From contig NZ_CP044344.1 of assembly GCF_008761635.1 (NCBI RefSeq), positions 2,852,001 through 2,916,000 of the forward strand: 64,000 bases of DNA, in the 5' to 3' direction. The DNA comes from Nocardioides cynanchi (GTDB lineage Bacteria; Actinomycetota; Actinomycetes; Propionibacteriales; Nocardioidaceae). Below the pieces are notes generated by a model. That model did not search any database. It saw only the letters and a program-made list of their open reading frames with translations, and was not told the origin of the DNA. This document shows, piece by piece, positions 14,207-22,428 of the stretch. How positions within the stretch are numbered: the first letter of the stretch is position 1; each line of letters opens with the position of its first letter. The position numbers were made by a program, and so were the translations under genes.

Positions 14207-15355
14207 TCACCAGAGCGGGTGGGTGCGCCCCGGCTCGGGGCGCAGCGGCTCGGCGTCGCCGGGCACGGCGCTGCGTCGACCGCGGCTGGTGCTCCGGCCG
14301 GTCGCGGCCAGGTCGACGCGGATCAGCAGGAAACCGAGCAGCAGCCCGATCACCACGCCGTACCCCAGCGCGAGCGAGACCTCGCGCACCGAGCGCCCCG
14401 GGTCGACGTACCCGTAGGCGACCGGGGCGGTCATGGCGACGCCGAACGCGCAGACCCACCAGCCCTGCCGCCGGCGGGCCCGCATGTGGGTGCCCCAGGT
14501 CAGCGCCGGGACGCCGAGCAGAGCCACGATCGGCCGGGGGAACGCACCGAGGTGGTGGCGGCTCCACCGCACCGCCTCGTCCAGGGTGTCCACGAGGCTC
14601 TGGGTGCCGTAGCGGCGCAGCAGCTCGGCGTACCCGACGGTGACGGCGAGCATCAGGCTCCCGACGACCACCGCGACGATCCCCCGCGTGCCCAGGCCGT
14701 GGAGGCCGGCACCCAGCCGGAACACGGTGAGGAACGACGCCACCAGGGAGAGCCCGAGAGCGGTGTACTCGAAGCGGTCGAGGTCGACCACCGGCGCCCA
14801 GGCCAGGGTGGCCATCGCCCCCACCACCGCGACCACCAGCGCCACCAGGATCTCGCGGACCGCGCTCGTCATCCGCACCGCCGGCACTGTCACCATCACC
14901 GCGAACACCGCCGTCAGCACAGTCGTCACCACCGCGGCACCACTGCGCAGACCGTCGCTGTCGACGACCACCACCACGACACCGAGGACCAGGGCGAGCA
15001 GTCCGAAGATCGCCGGGCGGCCGCCGGTGCGGGCGGCCAGCCCCCAGGCGTACGCCGTGACCGTGGCCACGGCTCCTCCATCGGCGAACCAGTGCCCCTG
15101 CGCCCCCACCAGGGCGGCGAGCAGCGCCGCCACCGCGGCGGCCAGGACGAGGAGCCAGAGCGTGGTGCCGACACCGTGCGCCACCCGGCCTCGCGGGCCC
15201 GGCCCGGGGGTCGGGGCCGACTCCGGGGCGCGGTCGTCGACGGGGTCCGGGCGGGTGGCCGCCGCGGCGGACCGGCGACCGCTCGACACCGAGGGCCTCT
15301 GCTTCACGCGCCGGCCGGTCGGCTCGGCGCGTCGACGAGGCTCGGCCCTGGACAC
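14207..15355 (-). CDS. Polytopic membrane protein of unknown function
   Basis: A 382-residue protein with a basic, proline-rich cytoplasmic N-terminus (about 1-60), roughly eight to ten transmembrane helices (about 65-345) and a basic tail. No catalytic motif, transporter signature or named family is apparent. A TAACCT box (complement of 15364-15369) lies eight bases before the GTG, supporting this start. The gene sits between the biotin carrier and the nitrilase-family gene, all leftward with short gaps. Confidence 0.65.
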   Translation of the reverse strand: MSRAEPRRRAEPTGRRVKQRPSVSSGRRSAAAATRPDPVDDRAPESAPTPGPGPRGRVAHGVGTTLWLLVLAAAVAALLAALVGAQGHWFADGGAVATVTAYAWGLAARTGGRPAIFGLLALVLGVVVVVVDSDGLRSGAAVVTTVLTAVFAVMVTVPAVRMTSAVREILVALVVAVVGAMATLAWAPVVDLDRFEYTALGLSLVASFLTVFRLGAGLHGLGTRGIVAVVVGSLMLAVTVGYAELLRRYGTQSLVDTLDEAVRWSRHHLGAFPRPIVALLGVPALTWGTHMRARRRQGWWVCAFGVAMTAPVAYGYVDPGRSVREVSLALGYGVVIGLLLGFLLIRVDLAATGRSTSRGRRSAVPGDAEPLRPEPGRTHPLW

Positions 15356-15366
15356 GACCTGTGAGG

Positions 15367-16125
15367 TTACAGGCGGCGGTTGGCCAGGGAGGGGTTGGTG
15401 TCCCGCGCTCGGGAGACCACGGACGGGTCGAGCTCGGCCCGGAGCACGGCCGGCCCGTCACCGGTGCTCGCGACCACGTCTCCCAGCGGGTCGACCACCA
15501 TCGAGTGGCCGGTGTAGCGCGGCCCGGGCTGGCCGGCGCCCACGACGTACACGGTGTTCTCGATCGCCCGGGCCCGTAGCAGCGTGGTCCAGTGGTCGAC
15601 CTTGCGCGGCCCCGCGACCCACGCCGACGGGACGACGAGCACGTCCGCGCCGCGGTCCACGAGCGCCCGCGCCAGCTCGGGGAAGCGCAGGTCGTAACAG
15701 GTCATCAGGCCGACGGTGAACCCGCCGAGCGGGAAGGTCACCGGGTCGAGCGCGCCGGGCGCGAGCACGTCTGACTCGCGGTAGCCGAACGAGTCGTAGA
15801 GGTGGATCTTGCGGTAGTCCTCGTGCACCGTGCCGCGGACCACCAGGGTGTTCCACGGGCGCTCGGGCGAGTCGGGGTTGTTCTCGAACAGCCCGGCCAC
15901 CACCGTCGTCCGACGGTCCCGGGCCAACCGGTCGACCTCGGTGGCGAACGGTCCGTCCAGGGTCTCGGCCGACCCGCTGAGACCGGAGCCTGCCTCACCG
16001 AAGTCGCGGGCGAAGGCCTCCGGCAGCACCACCAGGTCGGCGTCGCCGGGCACGAGCTCGGCCAACCTGGCCCGGTTGACCGCCGGGTCGAGGCTCGCCG
16101 CCTCCTGGATCAGCGCGACCTGCAT
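15367..16125 (-). CDS. Carbon-nitrogen hydrolase (nitrilase superfamily)
   Basis: A 252-residue nitrilase-superfamily enzyme with the full Glu-Lys-Cys triad: E36 in VVLPEAFA, K106 in EDYRKIHLYD and C143 in LMTCYDLRFPE. The length and motifs fit the amidase branch (omega-amidase or Nit-like deaminated-glutathione amidase), but the substrate cannot be read from sequence. The ATG at 16125 is preceded by a purine-rich GGGAGGC site in the complement. It is divergent from the MobA-like gene, with 34 bases between the starts. Confidence 0.85.
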   Translation of the reverse strand: MQVALIQEAASLDPAVNRARLAELVPGDADLVVLPEAFARDFGEAGSGLSGSAETLDGPFATEVDRLARDRRTTVVAGLFENNPDSPERPWNTLVVRGTVHEDYRKIHLYDSFGYRESDVLAPGALDPVTFPLGGFTVGLMTCYDLRFPELARALVDRGADVLVVPSAWVAGPRKVDHWTTLLRARAIENTVYVVGAGQPGPRYTGHSMVVDPLGDVVASTGDGPAVLRAELDPSVVSRARDTNPSLANRRL

Positions 16126-16159
16126 GGGCCCAGCCTCCCACGGCTGCGAGACTGGCCGC

Positions 16160-16744
16160 ATGAGCGGGGAGACGGACTGCTGGGCGGCCGTGGTCCTCGC
16201 CGGGGGCTCGGCGGTCAGGCTCGACGGAGCCGACAAGGCGTCCCTCGAGCACGACGGCCGGTCGCTGCTCGAGCACGCACTGACCGCCGTCGCCGGTGCC
16301 GAGGAGGTCGTCGTCGTCGGTGACCTGGTGCCCACGAGCCGCCCGGTGACCTTCACCCGTGAGTCGCCGGCGGGCGGCGGCCCGCTGTCCGCCCTGTGCG
16401 CCGGCGTCGCCGCCCTCGCGCGGCGACCGGAGCTGGTCGTCGTGCTGGCCGTGGACATGCCCCACGTCACCGCCGCCACGGTCGACCGACTCCTCGTGGC
16501 CGCCCGCGGTGCCGACGGGGCCTGGCTGGTCGACGCCGCCGGCCGCCGCCAGCTCGCCGGGGCGGTCCCGCTCGCCCGGGTGCTGGAGCTGCCGGAGCCG
16601 CACGGTCGGCCGATGCGGACGCTGAGCGCCTCCGGGGCCGCCGTCGACGTCCCCGCCACCGGTGACGAGGCAGCCGACGTCGACACCTGGACCGACGTCG
16701 CCCGCCTGCGCGGCGACGGCGGGTTGTCCGGCGAAGGGGCTTGA
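16160..16744 (+). CDS. mobA: MobA-like NTP transferase (molybdenum cofactor guanylyltransferase)
   Basis: A 194-residue nucleotidyltransferase of the MobA fold. VLAGGSAVRLDGADKASLE (about 12-30) is the GTP-binding LAGG...R..G.DK signature and VVVLAVDMPHVT (about 95-106) carries the metal-binding aspartate. MobA joins GMP to molybdopterin to make the bis-MGD cofactor. The following gene is a DUF6457 protein, commonly paired with or fused to MobA in actinobacteria, which supports the call. Other NTP_transf_3 enzymes remain possible because no molybdoenzyme gene is nearby. Confidence 0.75.
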   Translation: MSGETDCWAAVVLAGGSAVRLDGADKASLEHDGRSLLEHALTAVAGAEEVVVVGDLVPTSRPVTFTRESPAGGGPLSALCAGVAALARRPELVVVLAVDMPHVTAATVDRLLVAARGADGAWLVDAAGRRQLAGAVPLARVLELPEPHGRPMRTLSASGAAVDVPATGDEAADVDTWTDVARLRGDGGLSGEGA

Positions 16745-16774
16745 AGAGTCGCCCGGGTATAGGAAGATGGGCGC

Positions 16775-17095
16775 GTGAACCTTCACGACTGGATCGACGA
16801 GCTGTGTGACGCCCTCGACATCGAGACCGAGGTCGACGAGGCCCTGGTCCTCGACCTGGCCAAGGTCGCCGCCGACAACGTGATCCGCAAGGCCGCCCCG
16901 ATCACGACGTACCTCCTGGGTTACGCCGCCGGCATCAGCGGGGCCGACGTCGAGGAGATCGAGAGACTGGCCGGCAAGGCCCAGGCGCTGGCCGAGAACT
17001 GGGACCACCCGTCCAACGCGCCCGACCCCGTCGACGTGGACGACGACGTGCCCGACGACAGCACGGTGGACCACACCGGCGACGAGTTCGAGTGA
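16775..17095 (+). CDS. DUF6457 protein (MobA-associated)
   Basis: A 106-residue acidic helical protein. The motif NLHDWIDELCDAL at the start and LDLAKVAADNVIRKAAPITTYLLGYAAG in the middle match what I recall of DUF6457, a short domain found next to or fused with MobA in actinobacteria. The C-terminus is very acidic (DPVDVDDDVPDD). It probably assists molybdenum cofactor assembly, by association only. The start is GTG at 16775, with a TATAGG-like box about 11 bases upstream. Confidence 0.75.
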   Translation: MNLHDWIDELCDALDIETEVDEALVLDLAKVAADNVIRKAAPITTYLLGYAAGISGADVEEIERLAGKAQALAENWDHPSNAPDPVDVDDDVPDDSTVDHTGDEFE

Positions 17096-17114
17096 CCTCG
17101 GGACGGGGCCGCGT

Positions 17115-18110
17115 GTGAAGGCCGCGGTCGCCCGCACGCCGGGCGGACCCGAGGTGCTCGAGTACGTCGAGGTGCCCGACGCCGTCGCCGGGCCCGGCGA
17201 CGTGTTGGTGGCGGTCGCCGCGACGGCGGCGAACCGGGCCGACCTGCTCCAGCGCCAGGGGCACTACCCGCCTCCTCCCGGCGCCTCGGAGATCATCGGC
17301 CTGGAGTGCAGCGGCACGGTCGCCGCGCTCGGCGAGGGCGTCACCGGCTTCCAGGTGGGCGACGAGGTCTGTGCCCTGTTGTCGGGCGGCGGCTACGCGA
17401 CGCTGGTCGCCGTACCCGCCGGTCAGGTGATGCCGGTGCCCGCCGGCGTCGACCTGATCACCGCCGCGGCCCTGCCCGAGGTGGCCGCCACCGTGTGGTC
17501 CAACCTGATGATGGTCGCCGGGCTGCGGGCCGGTGACAACCTGCTGGTGCACGGCGGGGCCGGCGGGATCGGCACGTTCGCGATCCAGCTCGGCCACGCC
17601 CTGGGGGCGCGGGTCCTGACCACCGCCGGCACCCCGGAGAAGCTGGCCTTCTGCGCGTCTCTCGGTGCGGACGTGACCATCGACTACCACGAGCAGGACT
17701 TCGTCGAGGCCGTGCGCGAGGCGACCGACGGTCACGGTGCCGACGTCGTGCTCGACAACATGGGCGCGTCCTACCTCGCCGGCAACGTCGACGTGCTCGC
17801 CGACGGCGGCCGTCTGGTGGTGATCGGGATGCAGGGTGGCCGGAAGGCCGAGCTGGACCTGAACGCCCTGATGCGCAAGCGCGGTGCGGTGATCTCGACC
17901 GCGTTGCGCGGCCGCTCGACCGGTGAGAAGGCGACCATCTGCGCCGCCGTGGTCGAGCACGTGTGGCCACTGGTCGCGGACGGGACGATCCGGCCGGTCA
18001 TCGAGCGGACGGTCCCGCTCGCCGAGGCGGCCACCGCCCACGCCCTGATGGAGAGCGGAGCCCACACCGGCAAGATCGTGCTGACCACGGCGCCGACCGG
18101 CGATGCCTGA
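17115..18110 (+). CDS. NAD(P)H:quinone oxidoreductase (medium-chain, PIG3-like)
   Basis: A 331-residue zinc-free MDR-family oxidoreductase. MKAAVARTPGGPEVLEYVEVP at the start, ANRADLLQRQGHYPPPPGAS (about 38-57) and the NADPH-binding VHGGAGGIGTFAIQ (about 145-158) are typical of the TP53I3/PIG3-like quinone oxidoreductases. It reduces quinones with NADPH, probably as protection from electrophiles. The GTG start is 19 bases after the DUF6457 stop; the two may be co-transcribed. Confidence 0.88.
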   Translation: MKAAVARTPGGPEVLEYVEVPDAVAGPGDVLVAVAATAANRADLLQRQGHYPPPPGASEIIGLECSGTVAALGEGVTGFQVGDEVCALLSGGGYATLVAVPAGQVMPVPAGVDLITAAALPEVAATVWSNLMMVAGLRAGDNLLVHGGAGGIGTFAIQLGHALGARVLTTAGTPEKLAFCASLGADVTIDYHEQDFVEAVREATDGHGADVVLDNMGASYLAGNVDVLADGGRLVVIGMQGGRKAELDLNALMRKRGAVISTALRGRSTGEKATICAAVVEHVWPLVADGTIRPVIERTVPLAEAATAHALMESGAHTGKIVLTTAPTGDA

Positions 18111-18118
18111 CCCATTTG

Positions 18119-18124
18119 TAGGGT
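18119..18124 (+). promoter_or_regulatory. -10 box of bpa (leaderless)
   Basis: TAGGGT ends six bases before the bpa ATG. No ribosome binding site fits in the remaining gap, so this is probably a leaderless transcript. Confidence 0.55.
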
Positions 18125-18130
18125 GGGGTC

Positions 18131-18742
18131 ATGAGCGAGTCGGAAACGGGTGAGCAGCAGGTCATCGTGGTCGGCCCCGACGGCCAGCCGATCGTCGTAC
18201 CCGCGAGCGCGATCGCGCACGCCACGCAGACCGCCGACGACGACGACCAGGACACCGAGGACGGGGACCTGCGCGACCTGACCGAGCTGGTCGAGCAGCC
18301 GGCGAAGGTGATGCGGATCGGCAGCATGATCCGGCAGCTCCTCGAAGAGGTGAAGTCGGCCCCGCTCGACGACGCCAGCCGCAACCGGCTCAAGGAGATC
18401 CACGCCTCCTCGATCAAGGAGCTCGAGAGCGGTCTGGCTCCCGAGCTGGTCGAGGAGCTCGAGCGCCTCTCCCTGCCGTTCACCGAGGACTCGACGCCCT
18501 CCGACGCCGAGCTGCGGATCGCCCAGGCCCAGCTCGTGGGCTGGCTCGAAGGCCTCTTCCACGGCATCCAGACCGCGATCTACGCCCAGCAGGTGTCGGC
18601 GCGAGCGCAGTTCGAGCAGATGCGTCGGGCCCTGCCCGCCGGCTCCGGTCAGCTCGGGCCGCAGGGTCAGCACCCCGGCCAGCAGCCCGGCATGGCGCCG
18701 CAGCAGGACCCGGGCGCCGGTCAGTCGGGGATGTACCTCTAG
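18131..18742 (+). CDS. bpa: Bacterial proteasome activator Bpa (PafE)
   Basis: A 203-residue DUF2587 protein. The core VMRIGSMIRQLLEEVKSAPLDD...LVGWLEGLFHGIQTAIYAQQ (about 62-165) forms the four-helix unit of the dodecameric Bpa ring that opens the 20S proteasome gate without ATP. The C-terminal tail is Gln/Pro/Gly-rich and ends GMYL, whereas the family usually ends GQYL; the terminal Tyr-Leu needed to dock into the proteasome is kept. Its presence says this organism has a proteasome. It is preceded by a leaderless-type promoter and converges on an NTR-like gene with a 4-base overlap. Confidence 0.93.
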   Translation: MSESETGEQQVIVVGPDGQPIVVPASAIAHATQTADDDDQDTEDGDLRDLTELVEQPAKVMRIGSMIRQLLEEVKSAPLDDASRNRLKEIHASSIKELESGLAPELVEELERLSLPFTEDSTPSDAELRIAQAQLVGWLEGLFHGIQTAIYAQQVSARAQFEQMRRALPAGSGQLGPQGQHPGQQPGMAPQQDPGAGQSGMYL

Positions 18743-19377
18743 GTCGTACGACGGCCGAGCCGGCCGACCACCAGCAGCCCGAGCAGGCTGACGATCACCA
18801 GCGCGGCACCCGGCGCCAGGAGCCTGGACAGCGAGGGCGGCGAGGCGTCGGACACGGTGGTGAACTCGGCGCTGGGTGCGGGCTGGGTCTCGGGCTGCTT
18901 GCCGTCGCCGAGCTGCGCGACCACCTGGCGCGTCAGGTGGCGCCCCGCCCGCGCGGTGGCGTCGGTGGCCATCAGCCGGGCGCCCTTCTCGACCACGAAG
19001 AAGATGTAGCGCTTCCCCTCGGTCAGCGGTGCCAGGCAGCGGCGGTCGGCGGAGGTGCCCACCCGGGTCGTGACGACCACCTTGTCGGTGACCAGGGATC
19101 CCTGGTAGATACGGTCCGCGGCCACGCGGTAGTCGCGGGTGCGGTGCTTGCCGCTGCCCTGCACCCGGCGGGCCTTGGTCACGACCCCCCGGAACACGGT
19201 GTCGGCCGCCTTGATGTCCTGCTTGACGGTGGTCGGTGGGCAGGCCGCAGCTGCCGCCGCCGACCCGGTCACGGCGCCCCCGCCGAGCAGCACGATCCCG
19301 GCCAGCACCGCGAGGGCCAGACCGGCCGGCAGGCCCCTGCGAGAGCCGGCGGAGGTGCGTCGGAGGTGGCGGGTCAC
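18739..19377 (-). CDS. Exported membrane-anchored protein with NTR/TIMP-like domain
   Basis: A 212-residue protein with a basic N-terminus and signal helix (about 17-42), a beta-rich domain starting CPPTTVKQDIKAADTVFRG (about 46-64) and containing VVVTTRVGTSADRRCLAPL, and a C-terminal anchor helix (LLAPGAALVIVSLLGLLVVG) with basic tail. The leading Cys motif and VFRGVV pattern resemble the NTR/TIMP-like fold found in secreted bacterial proteins. The function is unknown. The GTG start at 19377 follows ATAGGG-type sequence. It is separate from the HAD genes upstream by five bases. Confidence 0.65.
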   Translation of the reverse strand: MTRHLRRTSAGSRRGLPAGLALAVLAGIVLLGGGAVTGSAAAAAACPPTTVKQDIKAADTVFRGVVTKARRVQGSGKHRTRDYRVAADRIYQGSLVTDKVVVTTRVGTSADRRCLAPLTEGKRYIFFVVEKGARLMATDATARAGRHLTRQVVAQLGDGKQPETQPAPSAEFTTVSDASPPSLSRLLAPGAALVIVSLLGLLVVGRLGRRTT

Positions 19378-19382
19378 GGGCC

Positions 19383-20186
19383 CTATTCGATCACAGCCGC
19401 GAAAATCCCGGCCAGCACCGCCGCGACGCCGTCCTCGGAGTTGGCCGGGGCCCGATGACCGGCGGCCGCGACCACGTCCGGGTGCGCGTTCGCCACGGCG
19501 TACGACGTGCCGGCCCAGCGCAGCATCGGCACGTCGTTCGGCATGTCCCCGAACGCCACCACCTCCTCCGGAGCCACCCCGAGCCTGCGGCACAGCTCGG
19601 CCAGGGCACCGCCCTTGGTCACGCCGCGGGCGCTGACCTCCATGAGGTGGTCGGTGGTCCAGGTCGGCGTGGCCCGCTCGCCGACCGCGTCGACGACCCG
19701 GGCCCGGAAGTCGTCCGGGTCGAGCGTCAGATGCTCGGCCAGCACCTTGACCGCCGGCTCGTCCCACAGCCCCGCCAGGTCGCCGACGCGGACGTCGGGT
19801 GGCGAGGGGTGCAGCTCGACGTAGTCGGGCTCGTGGCGGAACCCGCCGAGGCACTCCAGGGCGAACGTCGTACCCGGTGCCGCCTTCCGGATCGCGGCCA
19901 CCATCGGCAGGCCGTCGGTCGCGGGGATGCCGTGCACGTCGATCGGCTCGCGACGGTCGATGTCGTAGGTGATCGCGCCGTTGGAGACGATCCCGATCCC
20001 GCGCCCGCCGCCGACCAGCTCCCACAGCTCGTCCATCCACCGGAGGGGCCGGGCGGTGACGATGACCACCCGGACGCCCTGCTCCTGGACCCGGCGCAGG
20101 ACGTCGGCGGTGCGCTCGGTGATCCGGCCGTCGTCGTCGAGCAGGGTGCCGTCGAGGTCGGTGGCGACCAGCCGGGGCAGGCTCAC
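19383..20186 (-). CDS. HAD-superfamily phosphatase (Cof-type), second of a tandem pair
   Basis: A 267-residue Cof/IIB HAD hydrolase. Motif I is VATDLDGTLLDDDG (nucleophile Asp), motif II is VIVTARP, and motif IV is VVAFGDMPNDVPML with the metal-binding Asp pair. Such enzymes dephosphorylate sugar phosphates or flavin precursors. The GTG at 20186 overlaps the stop of the upstream HAD gene (GTGA), so the two are coupled; a GTG at 20198 would add four residues. It is the last gene of the serS-HAD-HAD operon. Confidence 0.85.
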   Translation of the reverse strand: MSLPRLVATDLDGTLLDDDGRITERTADVLRRVQEQGVRVVIVTARPLRWMDELWELVGGGRGIGIVSNGAITYDIDRREPIDVHGIPATDGLPMVAAIRKAAPGTTFALECLGGFRHEPDYVELHPSPPDVRVGDLAGLWDEPAVKVLAEHLTLDPDDFRARVVDAVGERATPTWTTDHLMEVSARGVTKGGALAELCRRLGVAPEEVVAFGDMPNDVPMLRWAGTSYAVANAHPDVVAAAGHRAPANSEDGVAAVLAGIFAAVIE

Positions 20187-21028
20187 GCGGGGGGCCACCA
20201 GAGGTCCAGCTCGGTGGCCACGCCCTCGTCGTGGACGCTGTCGGTCACCGCGTCCGCCGCCTCCTGCACGACCTCGACGGCCTGGCCCATGGCGACGCCC
20301 CGGCCGGCCCAGCGCAGCATCTCGATGTCGTTGCGGCCGTCGCCCAGGGCGAGCGTGTCCGCGGGGTCGATGCCGAGCTCGTCGGCGACCCGGGCGAGGC
20401 CGAAGGCCTTGCTGACGCCGACCGGTGCGAGGTCGAGCCAGGCGGTCCAGCCGACGACGTAGTCGGTGCCGTGCAGACCGAGCTTCCCGGCGAGGGCGAC
20501 GAAGTCGTCGGCCGTGGCGTCCGGGTCCCTGATGATCACCCGGCTGACCGGGCCGGAGACGATCTCGTCGACCTCGGCCAGCGTCATCTCGCCGCTCAGC
20601 TCACCCTCGGGGAACGGCCGGTTCACCCGGTAGCCGACGCCGCGCTCCTCGACCGCGACCAGCGCGTTCGGGTGGTACTCCAGCACGGCGGCCACCGCCG
20701 GAGCAGCGTCGAACGTCTCCTCGTGGACCACCTCGAAGGGCGGGTAGCGGAAGACCACGGCACCGTTACTGGCCACGATCCACAGCGGCTCGTCGCCGTC
20801 GGAGTGCAGGTCGAGCAGGTCGGCGATCCGGGTCATCCCGTGCGGCGACCGGCCGCTGGCCAGCACGACGTGCGCACCGGCCGCCATGGCGCGGTGGACC
20901 GCGTCGTACACGGGCGGGCTGATCTGCTCGTACGTCGTACCGGCGCCCTCGACCCACTTCAGCAGGGTGCCGTCGATGTCGAGCGCGACCAGGCGCGGAC
21001 GCCAGTCGCTCACCGGCCCGACCGACAC
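20183..21028 (-). CDS. HAD-superfamily phosphatase (Cof-type), first of a tandem pair
   Basis: A 281-residue Cof/IIB HAD hydrolase with motif I VALDIDGTLLKW, motif II HVVLASGRS, and motif IV TLALGDGRNDIEML. It is clearly a paralogue of the next gene but diverged (for example WIVASNGAVVFRY against GIVSNGAITYDI). HAD genes commonly follow serS in actinobacteria. The start is either the GTG at 21028, one base after the serS stop, or GTG at 21013; neither has a strong ribosome binding site, so coupling to serS is likely. Confidence 0.84.
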   Translation of the reverse strand: MSVGPVSDWRPRLVALDIDGTLLKWVEGAGTTYEQISPPVYDAVHRAMAAGAHVVLASGRSPHGMTRIADLLDLHSDGDEPLWIVASNGAVVFRYPPFEVVHEETFDAAPAVAAVLEYHPNALVAVEERGVGYRVNRPFPEGELSGEMTLAEVDEIVSGPVSRVIIRDPDATADDFVALAGKLGLHGTDYVVGWTAWLDLAPVGVSKAFGLARVADELGIDPADTLALGDGRNDIEMLRWAGRGVAMGQAVEVVQEAADAVTDSVHDEGVATELDLWWPPA

Positions 21029-21029
21029 A

Positions 21030-22301
21030 TCACGCGGTGACCGGCTTGAGCACCTCGAGGCCACCGAGGTAGGGCCGCAGCGCCTCCGGGACCCGGACTG
21101 AGCCGTCCTCCTGCTGGTGGGTCTCCAGCAGGGCGATGATCGGCCGGTTGGTCGAGCAGAGCGTGCCGTTCAGGGTCGCGACCGGTGCGATGTCGCCGTT
21201 CTCGTCACGTCGACGAGTGTCGAGCCGCCGGGTCTGGAAGTCGGTGCAGTTCGACGCCGAGGTGAGCTCGCGGTAGCGGCCCTGCGAGGCGATCCACGCC
21301 TCGCAGTCGAACTTCCGCTGTGCCGACAGACCGAGGTCGCCGGCGGCGACGTCGATCACCCGGTAGCAGAGCTCGAGCTTGTCGAGGAACTCCTTCTCCC
21401 ACGCCAGCAGCCGCTGGTGCTCGGCGTACGACTCCTCGACCGTCGTGTAGACGAACATCTCGACCTTGTCGAACCAGTGCACCCGGAAGATGCCCCGGGT
21501 GTCCTTGCCGTGCGAGCCGGCCTCCTTGCGGAAGCAGGGGCTGAAGGCGGCGTAGCGCAGGGGCAGCTGGGCGCTGTCGAGGATCTCGTCGGAGTGGTAC
21601 GCCGCGAGCGGGACCTCGGAGGTACCGACCAGGTAGAGGTCCTGGCCCTCGATCCGGTAGACGTCGTCGGCCGCCTGCCCGAGGAAGCCGGTGCCCTCCA
21701 TGGCGCGCGGCTTGACCAGGGACGGGACGACCATCTGGGTGAAGCCGGCGTTGCGGGCCTGGTCCATCGCCATGTTGATCAGCGCGAACTCGAGCTGGGC
21801 CCCGACCCCGGTCAGGAAGTAGAAGCGCGAGCCGGACACCTTGGCGCCCCGCTCGAGGTCGATCGCCCCGAGCATCCGGCCGAGCTCGACGTGGTCGCGC
21901 GGCTCGAAGTCGAACACCGGCGGGGTGCCGACGGTCTCGAGCACCACGTAGTCGTCCTCACCACCGGCGGGCGACTCGTCCGCGGCCAGGTTGGGGATCT
22001 CCATGAGCGCGGCGCGCCACGTCTCGTCGGCCTCGGTCTGCGCCGCCTCGGCGGCCTTCACCTCGGCGGCGAGGTCCTTGGTCCGGGCCAGCAGGGCCGC
22101 CTTCTCGTCGCCCTGGGCCTGCGGGATCTGCTTGCCGAGCTGCTTCTGCTCGCCCCGCTTGGACTCGAAGGTGGCAATGGCCTCGCGCCGGGCGGTGTCG
22201 GCGGCCAGGGCCCGGTCGACCACCTCGTCGGACAGACCGCGCTTGGCCTGAGCGGCGCGGACCCGGTCGGGGTCGTCGCGGAGCACCTTGGGGTCGATCA
22301 T
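21030..22301 (-). CDS. serS: Seryl-tRNA synthetase
   Basis: A 423-residue class II synthetase that charges tRNA-Ser. The N-terminal helical arm (about 1-105, rich in Lys/Glu/Ala) is the coiled coil that reads the long variable arm of tRNA-Ser. Motif 2 is [18 protein letters not shown] and motif 3 is [15 protein letters not shown]. The ATG at 22301 gives [18 protein letters not shown], the standard family start, with GGAG about 8 bases upstream. It heads an operon with two HAD phosphatase genes. Two tRNA-Ser genes are about 9 kb away in the same window. Confidence 0.97.
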   Translation of the reverse strand: MIDPKVLRDDPDRVRAAQAKRGLSDEVVDRALAADTARREAIATFESKRGEQKQLGKQIPQAQGDEKAALLARTKDLAAEVKAAEAAQTEADETWRAALMEIPNLAADESPAGGEDDYVVLETVGTPPVFDFEPRDHVELGRMLGAIDLERGAKVSGSRFYFLTGVGAQLEFALINMAMDQARNAGFTQMVVPSLVKPRAMEGTGFLGQAADDVYRIEGQDLYLVGTSEVPLAAYHSDEILDSAQLPLRYAAFSPCFRKEAGSHGKDTRGIFRVHWFDKVEMFVYTTVEESYAEHQRLLAWEKEFLDKLELCYRVIDVAAGDLGLSAQRKFDCEAWIASQGRYRELTSASNCTDFQTRRLDTRRRDENGDIAPVATLNGTLCSTNRPIIALLETHQQEDGSVRVPEALRPYLGGLEVLKPVTA

Positions 22302-22415
22302 GTCGGGGCTCCGGCGTGTGCGGTCATGTGGCAAGGCTATCCGCGCGGCGTGACCGGCAGCACGCCAGTTCCGTCCGTCCCCGACGGGGTGGGGTGGAGG
22401 TCGGGTGCCTCCCGG

Positions 22416-22421
22416 CATACT
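22416..22421 (+). promoter_or_regulatory. -10 box of the PAP2/DAGK fusion gene (leaderless)
   Basis: CATACT ends seven bases before the GTG at 22429 with no ribosome binding site. It supports that GTG as the start rather than the in-frame GTG at 22405. Confidence 0.5.
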
Positions 22422-22428
22422 GACGCCC

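Noticed and set aside
21117..22420. Long frame on the plus strand over serS that runs into the PAP2/DAGK gene region
   Set aside because: Antisense of serS; low-complexity composition.
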